Of a stretch of 64,000 nucleotides of DNA, positions 18,158-28,077 are shown one piece after another. The stretch is from positions 1 to 64,000 of the forward strand of contig JANQGH010000083.1 in assembly GCA_028277405.1 (NCBI GenBank). Direction: 5' to 3'. The number at the start of each line of letters is the position of its first letter. Position 1 is the first letter of the stretch. Position numbers and translations under genes: made by a program. The notes beneath the pieces are model-generated. The model saw nothing but the letters and a program-made list of their open reading frames with translations, had not been told where the DNA came from and did no database searches. The stretch comes from Alphaproteobacteria bacterium. Its GTDB lineage: Bacteria > Pseudomonadota > Alphaproteobacteria > DSM-16000 > Inquilinaceae.

Positions 18158-18251
18158 TCGGACCTGCTTCAGCGGAAGCCGCGGTCCAGCTGATCCGCGC
18201 GGGAATGCAGCAAATGTCGGATCAGGCGATGTCTCATCAAGAAACGCGCCC

Positions 18252-18677
18252 GTGCCAAACATCGAAAACCTCAAAAAGCAGGCCAAGCTTTATCTGCGAT
18301 GGCACCCGTGAAGGATGTTTTCCTGTCGCGATGCAGATCAGCCGGTTCGTGGTCCGATACCAAGGCTTGTCCGACAAAGAAGTATTAAGCGCGGATTTCA
18401 AGCTCAGCGATGCGCAGGAGCTTGTGGCCAGAAAGCTCGGTTTCGAGAGTTGGCCGACGCTCAGGAAAGGTATCGAAACAATAACGGCATCAGCACCGTC
18501 CAGCGGCCCCACAGCAACTATCATGGCGGCCGAACCACAGCTCCTCGTCGCCGATATAGAGCTTGCTTGTCGGTCTTATGTTGAGAAGCTCGGCTTCAAG
18601 AGCAGGGTCTCTTATGGCGAACCGCCGTTTTACGCTGAGGTCTGTCGTGATGACGGGCGCTTGAATTTGCGCAAACT
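18252..18677 (+). pseudogene. frameshifted and 3'-truncated VOC/glyoxalase-family gene
   Basis: GTG 18252 starts PNIENLKKQAKLYLRWH, which then meets TGA because of a frameshift near 18297-18306. The next frame continues with REGCFPVAMQISRFVVRYQG, KLSDAQELVARKLGFESW and then a VOC half-domain (EPQLLVADIELACRSYVEKL, YGEPPFYAEVCRDDGRLN). The protein should run on for about 60 more residues, but coding similarity stops at the CCA end of the adjacent tRNA-Ser. Two lesions, a frameshift and a terminal deletion, mark it as a pseudogene. The family is that of dioxygenase-like resistance or glyoxalase proteins. Confidence 0.7.
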
Positions 18678-18769
18678 TGGCGGAGGGACCGGGATTCGAA
18701 CCCGGGCACCGGGTTTCCCCGATGGACGGTTTAGCAAACCGCTGGTTTCAGCCACTCACCCACCCCTCC
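18678..18769 (-). tRNA. serX: tRNA-Ser (anticodon GCU)
   Basis: On the minus strand the sequence starts GGAGGGGTGGGTGAGTGGCT and ends with TCCCTCC, discriminator G and an encoded CCA (18678-18680). The anticodon loop TTTGCTAAA lies in stem GGT/ACC and gives anticodon GCU, reading AGC/AGU. A long variable arm (CCATCGGGGAAACCCGGTG region) and a T-arm with GGTTCGAATCC are present, as in all bacterial serine tRNAs. The symbol is generic. Its 3' end abuts the truncated VOC gene, a common integrase target arrangement. Confidence 0.95.
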
Positions 18770-18836
18770 GCAGGAGTGGCGCGCGGGAATGTGCGCCTTG
18801 GCCGACCGGCGTTCTAATGGGGCGGCCGGGCGCTTG

Positions 18837-19511
18837 TCAATCGCCCACTGCAGCGGCCTGTGCTCGGACTTGGCTATACGGTTCTGCATCCCCCGGCACC
18901 TTCATGCCCCGCTGGACCGCCGGCCGGGCGCCCACATCGGCAAGCCACCGTTCGACATTCGGATAATCCGCCCAATCGAGATCGCCGGCCCTGAGCTTGC
19001 GCACGCCATTCACCCAACCATAGGTGGCGATGTCGGCGATCGAATAGGCGCCGCCAAGATAGGGCGCCTCGGCCAGCCGTGTGTCCATGACCGCGAGCAG
19101 GCGCCGCATCTCGGTGTCGTAACGGTCGATCGCGTAAGGCACATGCTCGTCAGCCGCACGGGCGAAATGGAAGTACTGGCCGAACATCGGCCCTACGCTG
19201 GCCTTCTGCCACATCAGCCATTGCAGGACGTCGGTCCGCGCGGCGCCCGTAGCCGGCAGCAGCTTGCCGGTCTTTTCCGCCAGATAGATCAGAATGGCGC
19301 CGGATTCGAAGACCGATCGCGGGCCGTCCTCGGCGTCGTGATCGACGATGGCGGGGATCTTGTTGTTCGGGCTGATCTTTAAGAACGCCGGGTCGAACTG
19401 TTCCTTGGCCCCGATATTCACCGGATGCACCCTGTAGGGCAGCCCCACCTCCTCCAGCATGATCGAGACCTTGCGGCCGTTCGGGGTGGTCCAGGTGTAG
19501 AGGTCGATCAT
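18837..19511 (-). CDS. glutathione S-transferase, YfcG/YghU-like
   Basis: This 224-residue GST starts MIDLYTWTTPNGRKVSIMLEE. The TTPNGRKVSI motif is the glutathione-site signature of Nu-class (YfcG/YghU) enzymes, which use Thr/Asn rather than Tyr and often act as disulfide-bond reductases. ISPNNKIPAIVD (cis-Pro motif) and FESGAILIYLAEK complete the thioredoxin-like domain. The C-terminal helical domain has the PYLGGAYSIADIATYGWV motif. ATG 19511 was chosen over 19565 because the longer form adds 18 proline-rich residues not expected in the family. It stands alone. Confidence 0.9.
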   Translation of the reverse strand: MIDLYTWTTPNGRKVSIMLEEVGLPYRVHPVNIGAKEQFDPAFLKISPNNKIPAIVDHDAEDGPRSVFESGAILIYLAEKTGKLLPATGAARTDVLQWLMWQKASVGPMFGQYFHFARAADEHVPYAIDRYDTEMRRLLAVMDTRLAEAPYLGGAYSIADIATYGWVNGVRKLRAGDLDWADYPNVERWLADVGARPAVQRGMKVPGDAEPYSQVRAQAAAVGD

Positions 19512-19666
19512 TGGGGGCCTCGGCCGCATGGGTGGGGCGCTCGGCTGAAGCATCGCTGAACGCAACGCCGCATCATGTGGGCAGCATCCCGCCTCTATTC
19601 AGGCCCGTTCAGGCACAAGACCGTAAACCAGACGGCAACGATCCGGCGGCAGACGCCGGAAACCTG

Positions 19667-21478
19667 CTATTCGGCGACCTGCTTCACGGCCTTGGGCAGG
19701 TTCAACTTGATGTGAAGCTCGCGCAGCCGGTCCTCCTCCACCGAGGCCGGCGCCTGCATCATCAGATCCTCCGCCCGCTGGTTCATCGGGAAGGTGATGA
19801 CCTCGCGCAGGTTGGGTTCGTCGGCCAGCAGCATCACGATCCGGTCGATGCCCGGGGCCGAACCGCCATGGGGCGGCGCGCCATAGCGCATGGCCGACAG
19901 CATGCCGCCGAACTTCTCCTCCAGCACGGACGGGTCATAGCCGGCGATGCCGAAGGCCTTGATCATGATCTCCGGCTTATGGTTCCGGATGGCGCCGGAG
20001 GACAGCTCAACGCCGTTGCAGACGATGTCGTACTGATAAGCCAGGACGGACAGCGGGTCTTGGGTTTCCAGCGCCTCCAGCCCGCCTTGGGGCATGGAGA
20101 ACGGGTTGTGCGAGAAGTCGATCTGGCCGGTCTCTTCATCCATGTCGTACATCGGATAGTCGACGATCCAGCAGAATTCGAACCGGTCCTCGTCGATGAC
20201 GCCCATGTCTTCGGCGATGCGCGTGCGGGCAAGGCCGGCCATCTTCTCCGCCGCCGGCCGCTGGTCGCAGACGAAGAAGACCGCGTCGCCATCGTCCAAC
20301 CCGGCGGCCTCGCGCAGGGCGGCCTGGGCGGCCTCCGGCACGAACTTGGCGATCGGCCCCTTGCCGCCGCCGTCCTCGAAAAGGATGTAGCCCAAGCCCG
20401 GCGCACCTTCGCCCTGCGCCCAGGCGTTCAGCTTGTCGAAAAAGCTGCGCGGCCGGTCGCCGACGGCGGGCGCCTTGATCGCCCGGACGACACCGCCCCG
20501 GTCGATCACGCCCTTAAAGGCGCGGAAGGCGACATCCTCGCGGGCGAAGACGTCCGTGACGTCAACGATCGTCAGCGGGTTGCGCAGGTCCGGCTTGTCC
20601 GTGCCGTATTTCAGCATCGATTCCGCATACGGTATGCGCGGGAAGGGCGGCTTGGTCACCGGCCTGTCCGTGCCCGTGAAATCGGCGAACTCGTCGAACA
20701 CCCCGTGCAGCACCGGCTCGATGGCCGCGAACACGTCCTCCTGGGTGACGAAGCTCATCTCGAAGTCGAGCTGATAGAATTCGCCCGGGCTGCGGTCGGC
20801 CCGGCTGTCCTCATCGCGGAAGCAGGGCGCGATCTGAAAGTACCGGTCGAAGCCGGACATCATCAACAGCTGCTTGAACTGCTGCGGCGCCTGCGGCAGG
20901 GCGTAGAACTGGCCCGGATGCAGCCGCGATGGCACCAGGAAGTCGCGCGCGCCTTCAGGGCTGGTCGCGGTCAGGATCGGCGTTTGATACTCGCGAAAGC
21001 CCTGCTCGATCATGCGCCGGCGGATCGACGAAATCACGTCGGAGCGCAGCGCGATGTTGCGCTGCATCTTGGGCCGGCGCAGATCGAGATAGCGGTGGCG
21101 CAGGCGCACCTCTTCGCCCGCATCCTCATCGGAGTTGACCTGCAACGGCAGCAGCGCCGCGGCCGACTGAACCTCGATCTCCTCGATCTTCAGCTCCACC
21201 TGGCCGGTCGGCAGCTTGTCGTTGATGGTCTCTTCGCTGCGCCTGACGACGCTGCCTGTCAGGGTCAGGACGGACTCGACACGGGCCGCCTCGGCGGTCT
21301 CGAAGCACGGGCTGTCGACATCGACAACGCATTGGGTCAGGCCGTAATGGTCGCGCAGATCGATAAACAGCAGGTTGCCGTGATCGCGCTTGCGATGGAT
21401 CCAGCCCGAAAGGCGCGCCGTGCCGCCGGCATGGGTCTCGCGCAGTTCGCCGCAGGTATGGGTGCGAAAGGGGTGCAT
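19667..21478 (-). CDS. aspS: aspartyl-tRNA synthetase, bacterial type
   Basis: This class II synthetase has 603 residues. The N-terminal OB fold binds the anticodon ([20 protein letters not shown]), followed by motif 2 ([19 protein letters not shown]), the GAD insertion and motif 3 ([13 protein letters not shown]). Position 33 is His in the KRDHG motif. In characterised enzymes a histidine here goes with a non-discriminating enzyme that also makes Asp-tRNA-Asn, whereas E. coli has Leu. That would require GatCAB for asparaginylation, which is not in this window. ATG 21478 was used; the extra 21 residues upstream are unlike the family. Confidence 0.96.
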   Translation of the reverse strand: MHPFRTHTCGELRETHAGGTARLSGWIHRKRDHGNLLFIDLRDHYGLTQCVVDVDSPCFETAEAARVESVLTLTGSVVRRSEETINDKLPTGQVELKIEEIEVQSAAALLPLQVNSDEDAGEEVRLRHRYLDLRRPKMQRNIALRSDVISSIRRRMIEQGFREYQTPILTATSPEGARDFLVPSRLHPGQFYALPQAPQQFKQLLMMSGFDRYFQIAPCFRDEDSRADRSPGEFYQLDFEMSFVTQEDVFAAIEPVLHGVFDEFADFTGTDRPVTKPPFPRIPYAESMLKYGTDKPDLRNPLTIVDVTDVFAREDVAFRAFKGVIDRGGVVRAIKAPAVGDRPRSFFDKLNAWAQGEGAPGLGYILFEDGGGKGPIAKFVPEAAQAALREAAGLDDGDAVFFVCDQRPAAEKMAGLARTRIAEDMGVIDEDRFEFCWIVDYPMYDMDEETGQIDFSHNPFSMPQGGLEALETQDPLSVLAYQYDIVCNGVELSSGAIRNHKPEIMIKAFGIAGYDPSVLEEKFGGMLSAMRYGAPPHGGSAPGIDRIVMLLADEPNLREVITFPMNQRAEDLMMQAPASVEEDRLRELHIKLNLPKAVKQVAE

Positions 21479-21658
21479 GGACGGGGTTTCTGTCTGGTTT
21501 GTCTGGTGATTTCGTCTGGTGGTCCAGACACGGCGCGACAAGGCATCCTGGCCCGTGTTTTGTCAAGCGCCCTGATCTGCGAAGAACATGTGGCGTGCAA
21601 AACCCGATCTCAATTCGACTCCCCACGGCCGCCCCGTTTCGGCTACAACCCCCGGGTC

Positions 21659-22822
21659 ATGAACCTGATCCAAGAATCGGCCGCCGCCGCCGAGTTGTGC
21701 GGAAGGCTGCGCCAGTCCGACGCCGTTACCATCGATACCGAGTTCCTGCGCGAGAACACCTACTGGCCGAAGCTGTGCCTGATCCAGCTCGGCGGACCAG
21801 GGGAGGCGGCGGCCATCGACCCGCTGGCCGATGGCATGGACCTCGGGCCGGTGTTCGATCTCTTGGACGATCGCTCGGTGACCAAGATCTTCCATTCCGG
21901 CCGCCAGGACATCGAGATCTTTCATCACCTGTCCGGCCGCATCCCGGCGCCGATCTTCGATACCCAAATCGCGGCGATGGTCTGCGGCTTCGGCGATGCG
22001 GTATCGTACGAAAAGCTGATCGCCAGGCTGACCGGCGCGTCGATCGACAAGACCAGCCGCTTCACCGACTGGTCGCACCGGCCCCTGACCAATCGCCAAC
22101 TGGCCTACGCGCTGGACGATGTGATCCATCTGCGCGACGCCTACGCCGCCTTGGTCAAGCATCTGGAGGAAAGCGGCCGCACAAGCTGGCTGGACGACGA
22201 GATGGCGGTGCTGACCGATCCGGCCACCTACCACACCGAACCGCGCGAGGCTTGGCGGCGGCTGAAGACCCGGTCGGCGTCGCCGAAGTTCCTGGCGGTG
22301 CTGCGCGAGGTGGCGGCCTGGCGCGAGCAGGAGGCACAGAACCGCGACATTCCGCGCAACCGCATCCTGCGCGACGAGGCCTTGCAGGAAATCGCCGCCC
22401 ATACGCCGAAGACGGTCGACGAGCTGACCCGGACCAGGGGTTTGACCCGCAACATGGCCGAGGGCTGGCAGGGCGAGGCGCTGTTGGCCGCGGTGAAGCG
22501 CGGCCTGAACGTCGCCAACGACCAGCGGCCGCGGCTGGCGAAATCCCGGCCGTTGCCGGACGGGATCGGCCCGACCGTCGAGTTGCTGAAGGTCCTGCTG
22601 AAGCTGAAATGCGAACAGCACGGGGTGGCCCAGAAACTGCTCGGCTCGACGGCGGATCTGGAGCGGATCGCCGCCGACGACGATGCCGAGGTGCCGGCGC
22701 TAAAGGGCTGGCGGCGCGAGCTTTTCGGGAATGACGCCTTGGCGCTCAAACATGGTGAGATCGCGCTCAGGATCGACCGCGGATCGGTCCAACTCGTCGA
22801 CCTGAAGCAGAGCGTCGCTTAA
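21659..22822 (+). CDS. rnd: ribonuclease D
   Basis: This 387-residue 3'-5' exoribonuclease trims tRNA and other small RNA 3' ends. DEDD exonuclease residues are visible: DTEFLRENTYWPKL (first DxE, about residues 23-36), IFHSGRQDIEIF, and the last motif YALDDVIHLRDAY (YxxxD). The HRDC region follows from about residue 215 (REQEAQNRDIPRNRILRD). The frame is open far 5', antisense to aspS, but homology starts at MNLIQES. It is transcribed divergently from aspS and overlaps ppx convergently by four bases. Confidence 0.94.
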   Translation: MNLIQESAAAAELCGRLRQSDAVTIDTEFLRENTYWPKLCLIQLGGPGEAAAIDPLADGMDLGPVFDLLDDRSVTKIFHSGRQDIEIFHHLSGRIPAPIFDTQIAAMVCGFGDAVSYEKLIARLTGASIDKTSRFTDWSHRPLTNRQLAYALDDVIHLRDAYAALVKHLEESGRTSWLDDEMAVLTDPATYHTEPREAWRRLKTRSASPKFLAVLREVAAWREQEAQNRDIPRNRILRDEALQEIAAHTPKTVDELTRTRGLTRNMAEGWQGEALLAAVKRGLNVANDQRPRLAKSRPLPDGIGPTVELLKVLLKLKCEQHGVAQKLLGSTADLERIAADDDAEVPALKGWRRELFGNDALALKHGEIALRIDRGSVQLVDLKQSVA

Positions 22823-24360
22823 CCGGCCTTGGGCATTACCTGCGGCAAGGTGACGATGCGGCCTTCCAGGTCGAAGGCCCTAGCGACGGCATCCAGGCGC
22901 CGGCGCACGACATCCCCGATCAAGCTTTCCTTGTCCGACGGCAGGACGAGATCGAGGAACTGTTTGCCGGGCACCAGCCGGGTTTGATCCAGCATGCGGC
23001 TGGCGCCGCCAGTCAGCGTGTGGGCCAAGCGCAAGGCCGTGCCGAGCCGTCTTGCCTGGTTTTGCCGCTCGTCGGTTAGCACCCCGATGGCATCCGCGAT
23101 GTCGTCCGTGCCCGACGCGCCGCCATAGCGGATCAGGATCGCAAGCGCGAGAAACGCGCGATCGCGATGCTCGATGCCGCCGACCGGCAGCCGCAGAACA
23201 CGATGGAAACTGTGGATGGCGCGATAGTCCGGATGGTCCGACCAGCCGATGTCGCTGACCAGCCCGGCGGCGATGCGCAGGCGCCTGTCGGCATCGGTTT
23301 CGTCGGCGAACAGAGGCGCCGTCCAGTCGGCGATCTCGTGAGATGAACCGAAGCCATAGCGATCGACCCGCTCCGCCACGTCGGCGCAGGCGGCGATCAG
23401 CGGATCCTGGCTCTTAGTCTTTTGGTCGAGCTGATCGAACAGGTGCCCTTCGCGCAGGCCATTGGCCGAGAACACGACCTTCTTCGGCGCCAAGACCTTC
23501 AAGACACGGGCGAACAGCAACGAGGCCAGAGGCATCGTCTCAAGGCGCCGCTTGGACACGCCCTGCAGGCTGGACAGCGAGCCCTTGCTTTGGCGGGCGA
23601 TCAGCGAAACCGTGTCGAACAGGTCCGCCGCCGGCACCGTGTATTCCTGGATCACGTGGATCGGGTGGCCGGTCAGCGCGAGATGCAGCTTGGCGATCGA
23701 CCGCCACGCGCCGCCCACGGGGTAAAAGACGCGTTTGCGATAGGCCGCCAGCCAGTCTTGCCCGGCGAGTTCCGCGTCGATCAGGTCGCCAGGCACCGTG
23801 CCGGCCGTCTCCGCCGACATCAGGCGGAACGGGCCGAGCGGCAAGGTCGCTTGATCAGCCACCCGCCCCTTGTTAAGGCCGACCAGCTCCAGCGATCCGC
23901 CACCGAGATCGCCCATGACGCCATCGGCCTGGGGCATCGCGGACAAAACACCCATGGCGGACAGCCGCGCCTCTTCCACGCCGCTGATGATGTTCATGGT
24001 CAGGCCGCAGGTCCGCTCGACCTCCGCGGCGAACTTCATGCCGTCATCGGCATCACGCACCGCCGCCGTTGCCAGAACGTCGACACGACCCACACCCATG
24101 CCGTCGATCAGGCTGCGAAAGCGGCGCAGGTTCGTCAGCGCCATGGTCACGCCCTCGGGGCTCAACCGGCCGGTCAGCGCCAGGTCGCGGCCCAGGCCGC
24201 ACAGAACCTTCTCGTTGAAGATGGGCAGCGGCGACCGACCCAGCTTGTCATAGACGACCAGACGGATGGAGTTGGAGCCGATATCGACGACGGCGATCGG
24301 GGCGTAAATCGAGGCGACTGCCGGATCGGCGACCCTAGGATCTGCCGCCGCAGGTGCCAT
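22819..24360 (-). CDS. ppx: exopolyphosphatase / pppGpp phosphatase family (Ppx/GppA)
   Basis: This 513-residue ASKHA-fold phosphatase hydrolyses terminal phosphate of polyphosphate or pppGpp. Phosphate motif 1 is VVDIGSNSIRLVVYD (about residues 24-38) and motif 2 is GDLGGGSLELV near 151. A C-terminal HD-like helical domain with LVSDIGWSDHPDYRA follows. The ATG at 24360 overlaps the last base of ppk, so the two are cotranscribed ppk-ppx as in many proteobacteria and together control polyphosphate level. The N-terminal 20 residues are Ala/Pro-rich. Confidence 0.94.
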   Translation of the reverse strand: MAPAAADPRVADPAVASIYAPIAVVDIGSNSIRLVVYDKLGRSPLPIFNEKVLCGLGRDLALTGRLSPEGVTMALTNLRRFRSLIDGMGVGRVDVLATAAVRDADDGMKFAAEVERTCGLTMNIISGVEEARLSAMGVLSAMPQADGVMGDLGGGSLELVGLNKGRVADQATLPLGPFRLMSAETAGTVPGDLIDAELAGQDWLAAYRKRVFYPVGGAWRSIAKLHLALTGHPIHVIQEYTVPAADLFDTVSLIARQSKGSLSSLQGVSKRRLETMPLASLLFARVLKVLAPKKVVFSANGLREGHLFDQLDQKTKSQDPLIAACADVAERVDRYGFGSSHEIADWTAPLFADETDADRRLRIAAGLVSDIGWSDHPDYRAIHSFHRVLRLPVGGIEHRDRAFLALAILIRYGGASGTDDIADAIGVLTDERQNQARRLGTALRLAHTLTGGASRMLDQTRLVPGKQFLDLVLPSDKESLIGDVVRRRLDAVARAFDLEGRIVTLPQVMPKAG

Positions 24361-26648
24361 CAGCGCGCGCTCTTGGCTTTAGAACCCGTGGGCTTTCGCG
24401 TCCGCCGGCCGGGCTTTGGAATGTTCGCATGGTCGCGCAAAGCGCTGCCCCGCCCGGACAGGCTGGGATTGTCGATGAAGTAGGAATGCGCGCTGAACGC
24501 GCCCTCCCCCGCCTCCAGCCGTTCGAAGGTCCCGTCGGCGTTCAACGACCAACTGTTCGTCCGGTCCTTCATGTTCGCGACCATGATCTGGTCCATGACC
24601 TGCGCCTTGACGGTCGGGTTTTCCAGCGGCACCAGCGACTCGATGCGGCTGTAGAGGTTGCGCGGCATCCAGTCGGCCGACGAGATGTAGACCTTCGCCT
24701 GCTTCGACGGCAGCTCGTGCCCGTTGGCGAAGCAGACGATGCGGCTGTGTTCCAGGAACCGGCCGACGATCGACTTCACGCGGATGTTTTCCGACAGACC
24801 AGGCACGCCCGGGCGCAGGCAGCAAATGCCGCGGATGACGAGATCGATCTCGACCCCGGCGGCGGAGGCCTCGTAAAGCTTGTCGATGATGACCGGATCG
24901 ACCAGCGAGTTCATCTTCGCCCAAATCTCCGCCGGCTTGCCGGCCCGCGCATTGGCGATTTCCTGGTCGATCGCGTCGAGCAGCGTCTGGTGGAGATAAA
25001 GCGGCGCGATCGACAGCTTTTCCAACCGGTTCGGCGTGGCATATCCGGTCATGTAGTTGAAGACGGAGGCCGCGTCCCGGCACAGGGCCGGATCACAGGT
25101 GAAGAAGCTGAGATCGGTGTAGATCTTCGCCGTGATCGGGTGATAGTTGCCGGTGCCATAGTGGACGTAGGGTCTCAACCCCCCCTGCTCGCGCCGGACC
25201 ACCAGCGAGATCTTGGCGTGGATCTTCAGGTTCATGAAGCCGAAGACGACCTGGGCGCCGGCGCGTTCCAGGTCGCGCGCCCAGCGGATGTTCGCCTCCT
25301 CGTCGAAGCGGGCCTTCAGCTCGACCATCGCGGTGACCGACTTGCCGGCCTCCGCCGCCTCGATCAAGGCCGCGACGATCGGCGAGTCCTTCGAGGTCCG
25401 GTACAGCGTCTGCTTGATCGCCACCACATCCGGGTCGCGCGCGGCCTGGCGGATGAACTGCACGACGACGTCGAAGCTTTCATACGGATGGTGAACGACG
25501 ATGTCCTTGGCCCGAATGGCGGCGAGGCAGTCGCCACCGAAATCCCGAATCCGCTCGGGGAAGCGGGCGTTGAACGGCTTGAACAGCAGGTCCGGCCGGT
25601 CGTCGACGATCATTTCGCTGGTATTGCCGAGGCCGATGAGCCCATCGAGCGAGAACACATCCTGTTCCGCAACGCCCAACTGGCCGCGCACGAATTCGCG
25701 CAACTCGTCCGGCATGTCGGAATTGACCGTGATGCGGATGACATTGCCCCGGCGGCGCCGCTTCAAGGCGCTTTCGAAGGTCTTGACCAGGTCCTCGGCC
25801 TCTTCGTCGATTTCCAGCTCGCTGTCCCGGATGACCCGAAAGACGCCCGCGTCGCGCGCCTGAAAGCCGGGAAACAGCAAGGGCAGGAACATCGACACCA
25901 GGTCTTCCAGCAAGACGAAGCGAACCGGGTCGCCCGGCAAACGCTGGAAGCGATCGAGCAGCGACGGCAGCGGCACCAACGCGTTCAACTCCACCCCTTC
26001 CTTGGGGTTGAACATGCGCAGCGCCTTCGCCAGCCCCAGATTGGGGATGAACGGAAACGGATGCGCCGGGTCGATCGCCAGCGGCGTCAGGATCGGGAAG
26101 ATATCGGCCGTGAACTTCTGCTCCAGCCAGGCGCGCTGGTCGTCGTCAAGCTCCGACGGGGTCAAGAGCACGATGTCCTCCGCCCGCAGCCGGTCGCGCA
26201 GGTCGTGCCAACAGGTCTGCTGATCCTCCAGCAACTGTTTGGCGCGGACCGTGATGGCGGCCACCTGCTGGCTGGGGGTCATGCCGTCCTGGCTGGCGGT
26301 CATGACGCCCAAGGCGATCTGCGCCTTCAGGCCGGCGACGCGGACCATGTAGAACTCGTCCAGATTGCTGGCAGAGATCGACAGGAAGCGCAGCCGTTCC
26401 AACAGCGGGTGGTTCGGATTGCGCGCCTCGTCCAGAACCCGCTGATTGAAATCGATCCAGGACAGCTCCCGGTTGATGAACCGCTCCGGCGCGCGCGGAT
26501 CGACCTGCGGCGGATCAGCCATCGGCGACGTCGCGGTTGCGGGATGGGCGATCGAAAGCGCAGTATCGCTGTCGGCAGAGGTCATGACATCCAGTCGGCC
26601 AGCTTCGGAAACACCCGGTTTATACTGGGTTTCCGCGACGCTCGCCAT
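24360..26648 (-). CDS. ppk: polyphosphate kinase 1
   Basis: This 762-residue enzyme reversibly polymerises the ATP gamma phosphate into polyphosphate. The family start is [20 protein letters not shown] (about residue 55). Catalytic segments are [23 protein letters not shown] (the phospho-histidine region) and [17 protein letters not shown]. The first 50 residues are a low-complexity extension, so translation may begin at an inner ATG; ATGACATCTGCCGAC near 26585 is one option. It is followed directly by ppx and starts 74 bases from the divergent sixA-like gene. Confidence 0.95.
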   Translation of the reverse strand: MASVAETQYKPGVSEAGRLDVMTSADSDTALSIAHPATATSPMADPPQVDPRAPERFINRELSWIDFNQRVLDEARNPNHPLLERLRFLSISASNLDEFYMVRVAGLKAQIALGVMTASQDGMTPSQQVAAITVRAKQLLEDQQTCWHDLRDRLRAEDIVLLTPSELDDDQRAWLEQKFTADIFPILTPLAIDPAHPFPFIPNLGLAKALRMFNPKEGVELNALVPLPSLLDRFQRLPGDPVRFVLLEDLVSMFLPLLFPGFQARDAGVFRVIRDSELEIDEEAEDLVKTFESALKRRRRGNVIRITVNSDMPDELREFVRGQLGVAEQDVFSLDGLIGLGNTSEMIVDDRPDLLFKPFNARFPERIRDFGGDCLAAIRAKDIVVHHPYESFDVVVQFIRQAARDPDVVAIKQTLYRTSKDSPIVAALIEAAEAGKSVTAMVELKARFDEEANIRWARDLERAGAQVVFGFMNLKIHAKISLVVRREQGGLRPYVHYGTGNYHPITAKIYTDLSFFTCDPALCRDAASVFNYMTGYATPNRLEKLSIAPLYLHQTLLDAIDQEIANARAGKPAEIWAKMNSLVDPVIIDKLYEASAAGVEIDLVIRGICCLRPGVPGLSENIRVKSIVGRFLEHSRIVCFANGHELPSKQAKVYISSADWMPRNLYSRIESLVPLENPTVKAQVMDQIMVANMKDRTNSWSLNADGTFERLEAGEGAFSAHSYFIDNPSLSGRGSALRDHANIPKPGRRTRKPTGSKAKSAR

Positions 26649-26722
26649 GGCTGCAGTGTTAAGATCTCGCCGACTCGCGAGGAATCACGCTTTTTCAAGA
26701 CCATTGGCTGGGGTTGCCGCTC

Positions 26723-27238
26723 TTGAAGCATCTGATCATCTTGAGACACGCCAAGTCCGCCTGGGACGACACGTCGGTCAGCGATCACAACCGCCCGCTG
26801 GCGCCGCGGGGCGAGCGGGCGGCCCTGGTGATCGGCCGGTATCTGCGCCAACTCAACCTGCCGATCGACCTGGCGTTGAGCTCGACCGCTCGGCGCGCGC
26901 GCGACACCTGGGCCTTGGTCTCCACCCAGCTCGATGCCCTGATCACGACCGAAACGGACGCCGTTCTGTATCTCAAGGGACCGGCCGCCATCCGGCAGAG
27001 GCTGGCGCAGGTGGGGGACGCAGCCAACACCGTCGTCATCGTCGGTCACAATCCGGACTTCGAGCGGCTGGCCAAACAGTTGTCGAGCGACGGCCCGGCC
27101 GACGATTTGAAGGCGATGGCGCAAAAGTTCCCCACCGGCGGCCTGGCCCGCATCGACGTCGCCATCGACCGGTGGGCGGAGATGCCGGACGCCGCCGGAA
27201 CCCTGGTGGAGTTCACCGCACCGAGATTTCTGGTCTGA
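26723..27238 (+). CDS. sixA: SixA-like histidine phosphatase
   Basis: This 171-residue member of the histidine phosphatase superfamily has the RHAKS motif right after the N-terminus (KHLIILRHAKSAWDD). A second catalytic His lies in VIVGHNPDFERL. SixA proteins dephosphorylate phospho-histidine domains. The short form lacks a signal peptide, which fits a cytoplasmic protein. TTG 26723 gives the family N-terminus; TTG 26714 would add three residues. It is divergent from ppk. Confidence 0.88.
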   Translation: MKHLIILRHAKSAWDDTSVSDHNRPLAPRGERAALVIGRYLRQLNLPIDLALSSTARRARDTWALVSTQLDALITTETDAVLYLKGPAAIRQRLAQVGDAANTVVIVGHNPDFERLAKQLSSDGPADDLKAMAQKFPTGGLARIDVAIDRWAEMPDAAGTLVEFTAPRFLV

Positions 27239-27260
27239 GTTCCGACGCGCGGCCCGGCCG

Positions 27261-28040
27261 CTAGAACGTGCCGGGATACAAGCCGCCGTCCAAGAGCAGG
27301 TTTTGGCCGTTGATGTAGCCGGCTTGCCGGCTGCACAGAAAGGCGCAGGTGGCGCCGAACTCGGCCGGGTCGCCGAACCGGCGCGTCGGGTTGGCCTGCT
27401 GCCTTGATTGGCGAACCTCTTCCGCCGACGTGCCGGCAGCCTTTGCCGTAGCCTCGAAATTCGCGACCAGTCGATCGGTTTCGAACTGGCCCGGCAGCAG
27501 GTTGTTGATCGTGACGCCATGTTGCGCCACCTCGCGCGCCACGCCGGCGACAAAGCCGGTCAGGCCGCTGCGCGCGCCGTTGGACAGACCCAGGATCGCG
27601 ATCGGCGCCTTCACCGCACCTGAGGTGATGTTGACGATGCGGCCAAAACCCCGATCGATCATGCCGTCGACGACCGATCGGATCAGCAGGATGGGCGTGA
27701 TCATGTTCGCGTCCACGGCGCCGACCCAATCGTCGCGGTCCCAGTCGCGGAAATTGCCGGGCGGCGGGCCGCCGGCATTGTTGATGAGGATGTCGGGCGA
27801 CGGGCAGGCGCTCAGGGCCACCTCGCGCCCCTCTGCCGTGGTGATGTCGCCGGCCACGGCCGTGACCGCCGCGCCGGTCGCCTGGCGGATCGCCTCCGCC
27901 GTCACATCCAAGGCCTCTTGGCCGCGCGCGGTGATGGTGACGTCGACGCCTTCCTCCGCCAGGGCGAGGGCGCAGGCGCGGCCCAACCCCTTGCTGGCCG
28001 CGCAAACCAGGGCACGCTTGCCCGCTAACCCGAAATCCAT
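27261..28040 (-). CDS. short-chain dehydrogenase-like protein with altered catalytic residues
   Basis: This 259-residue Rossmann protein has a cofactor motif CAASKGLGRACA in place of TGxxxGxG, then NNAGGPPP, and the catalytic-region Ser in NITSGAVK. Where YxxxK is expected the sequence is LSNGARSGLTGF: Tyr is replaced (Ser if Lys corresponds to Arg), so the usual proton relay is missing. This matches the BKR-like subgroup known to lack a perfect catalytic tetrad (cd05344-type). The end GYINGQNLLLDGGLYPGTF is normal. Reductase activity is uncertain. It is transcribed toward sixA. Confidence 0.88.
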   Translation of the reverse strand: MDFGLAGKRALVCAASKGLGRACALALAEEGVDVTITARGQEALDVTAEAIRQATGAAVTAVAGDITTAEGREVALSACPSPDILINNAGGPPPGNFRDWDRDDWVGAVDANMITPILLIRSVVDGMIDRGFGRIVNITSGAVKAPIAILGLSNGARSGLTGFVAGVAREVAQHGVTINNLLPGQFETDRLVANFEATAKAAGTSAEEVRQSRQQANPTRRFGDPAEFGATCAFLCSRQAGYINGQNLLLDGGLYPGTF

Positions 28041-28077
28041 GTTCTAGCGCCTCTTTGTGCTGAGAGGTGCCTGGGTA

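Noticed and set aside
19511-21658. Long open frame joined to the 5' side of rnd (total over 1100 codons)
   Set aside because: It is antisense to aspS and shows no protein-family features. Only the part from 21659 is ribonuclease D.
24354-26726. 790-codon plus-strand frame opposite ppk
   Set aside because: An antisense frame kept open by high GC; ppk on the other strand has all catalytic motifs.
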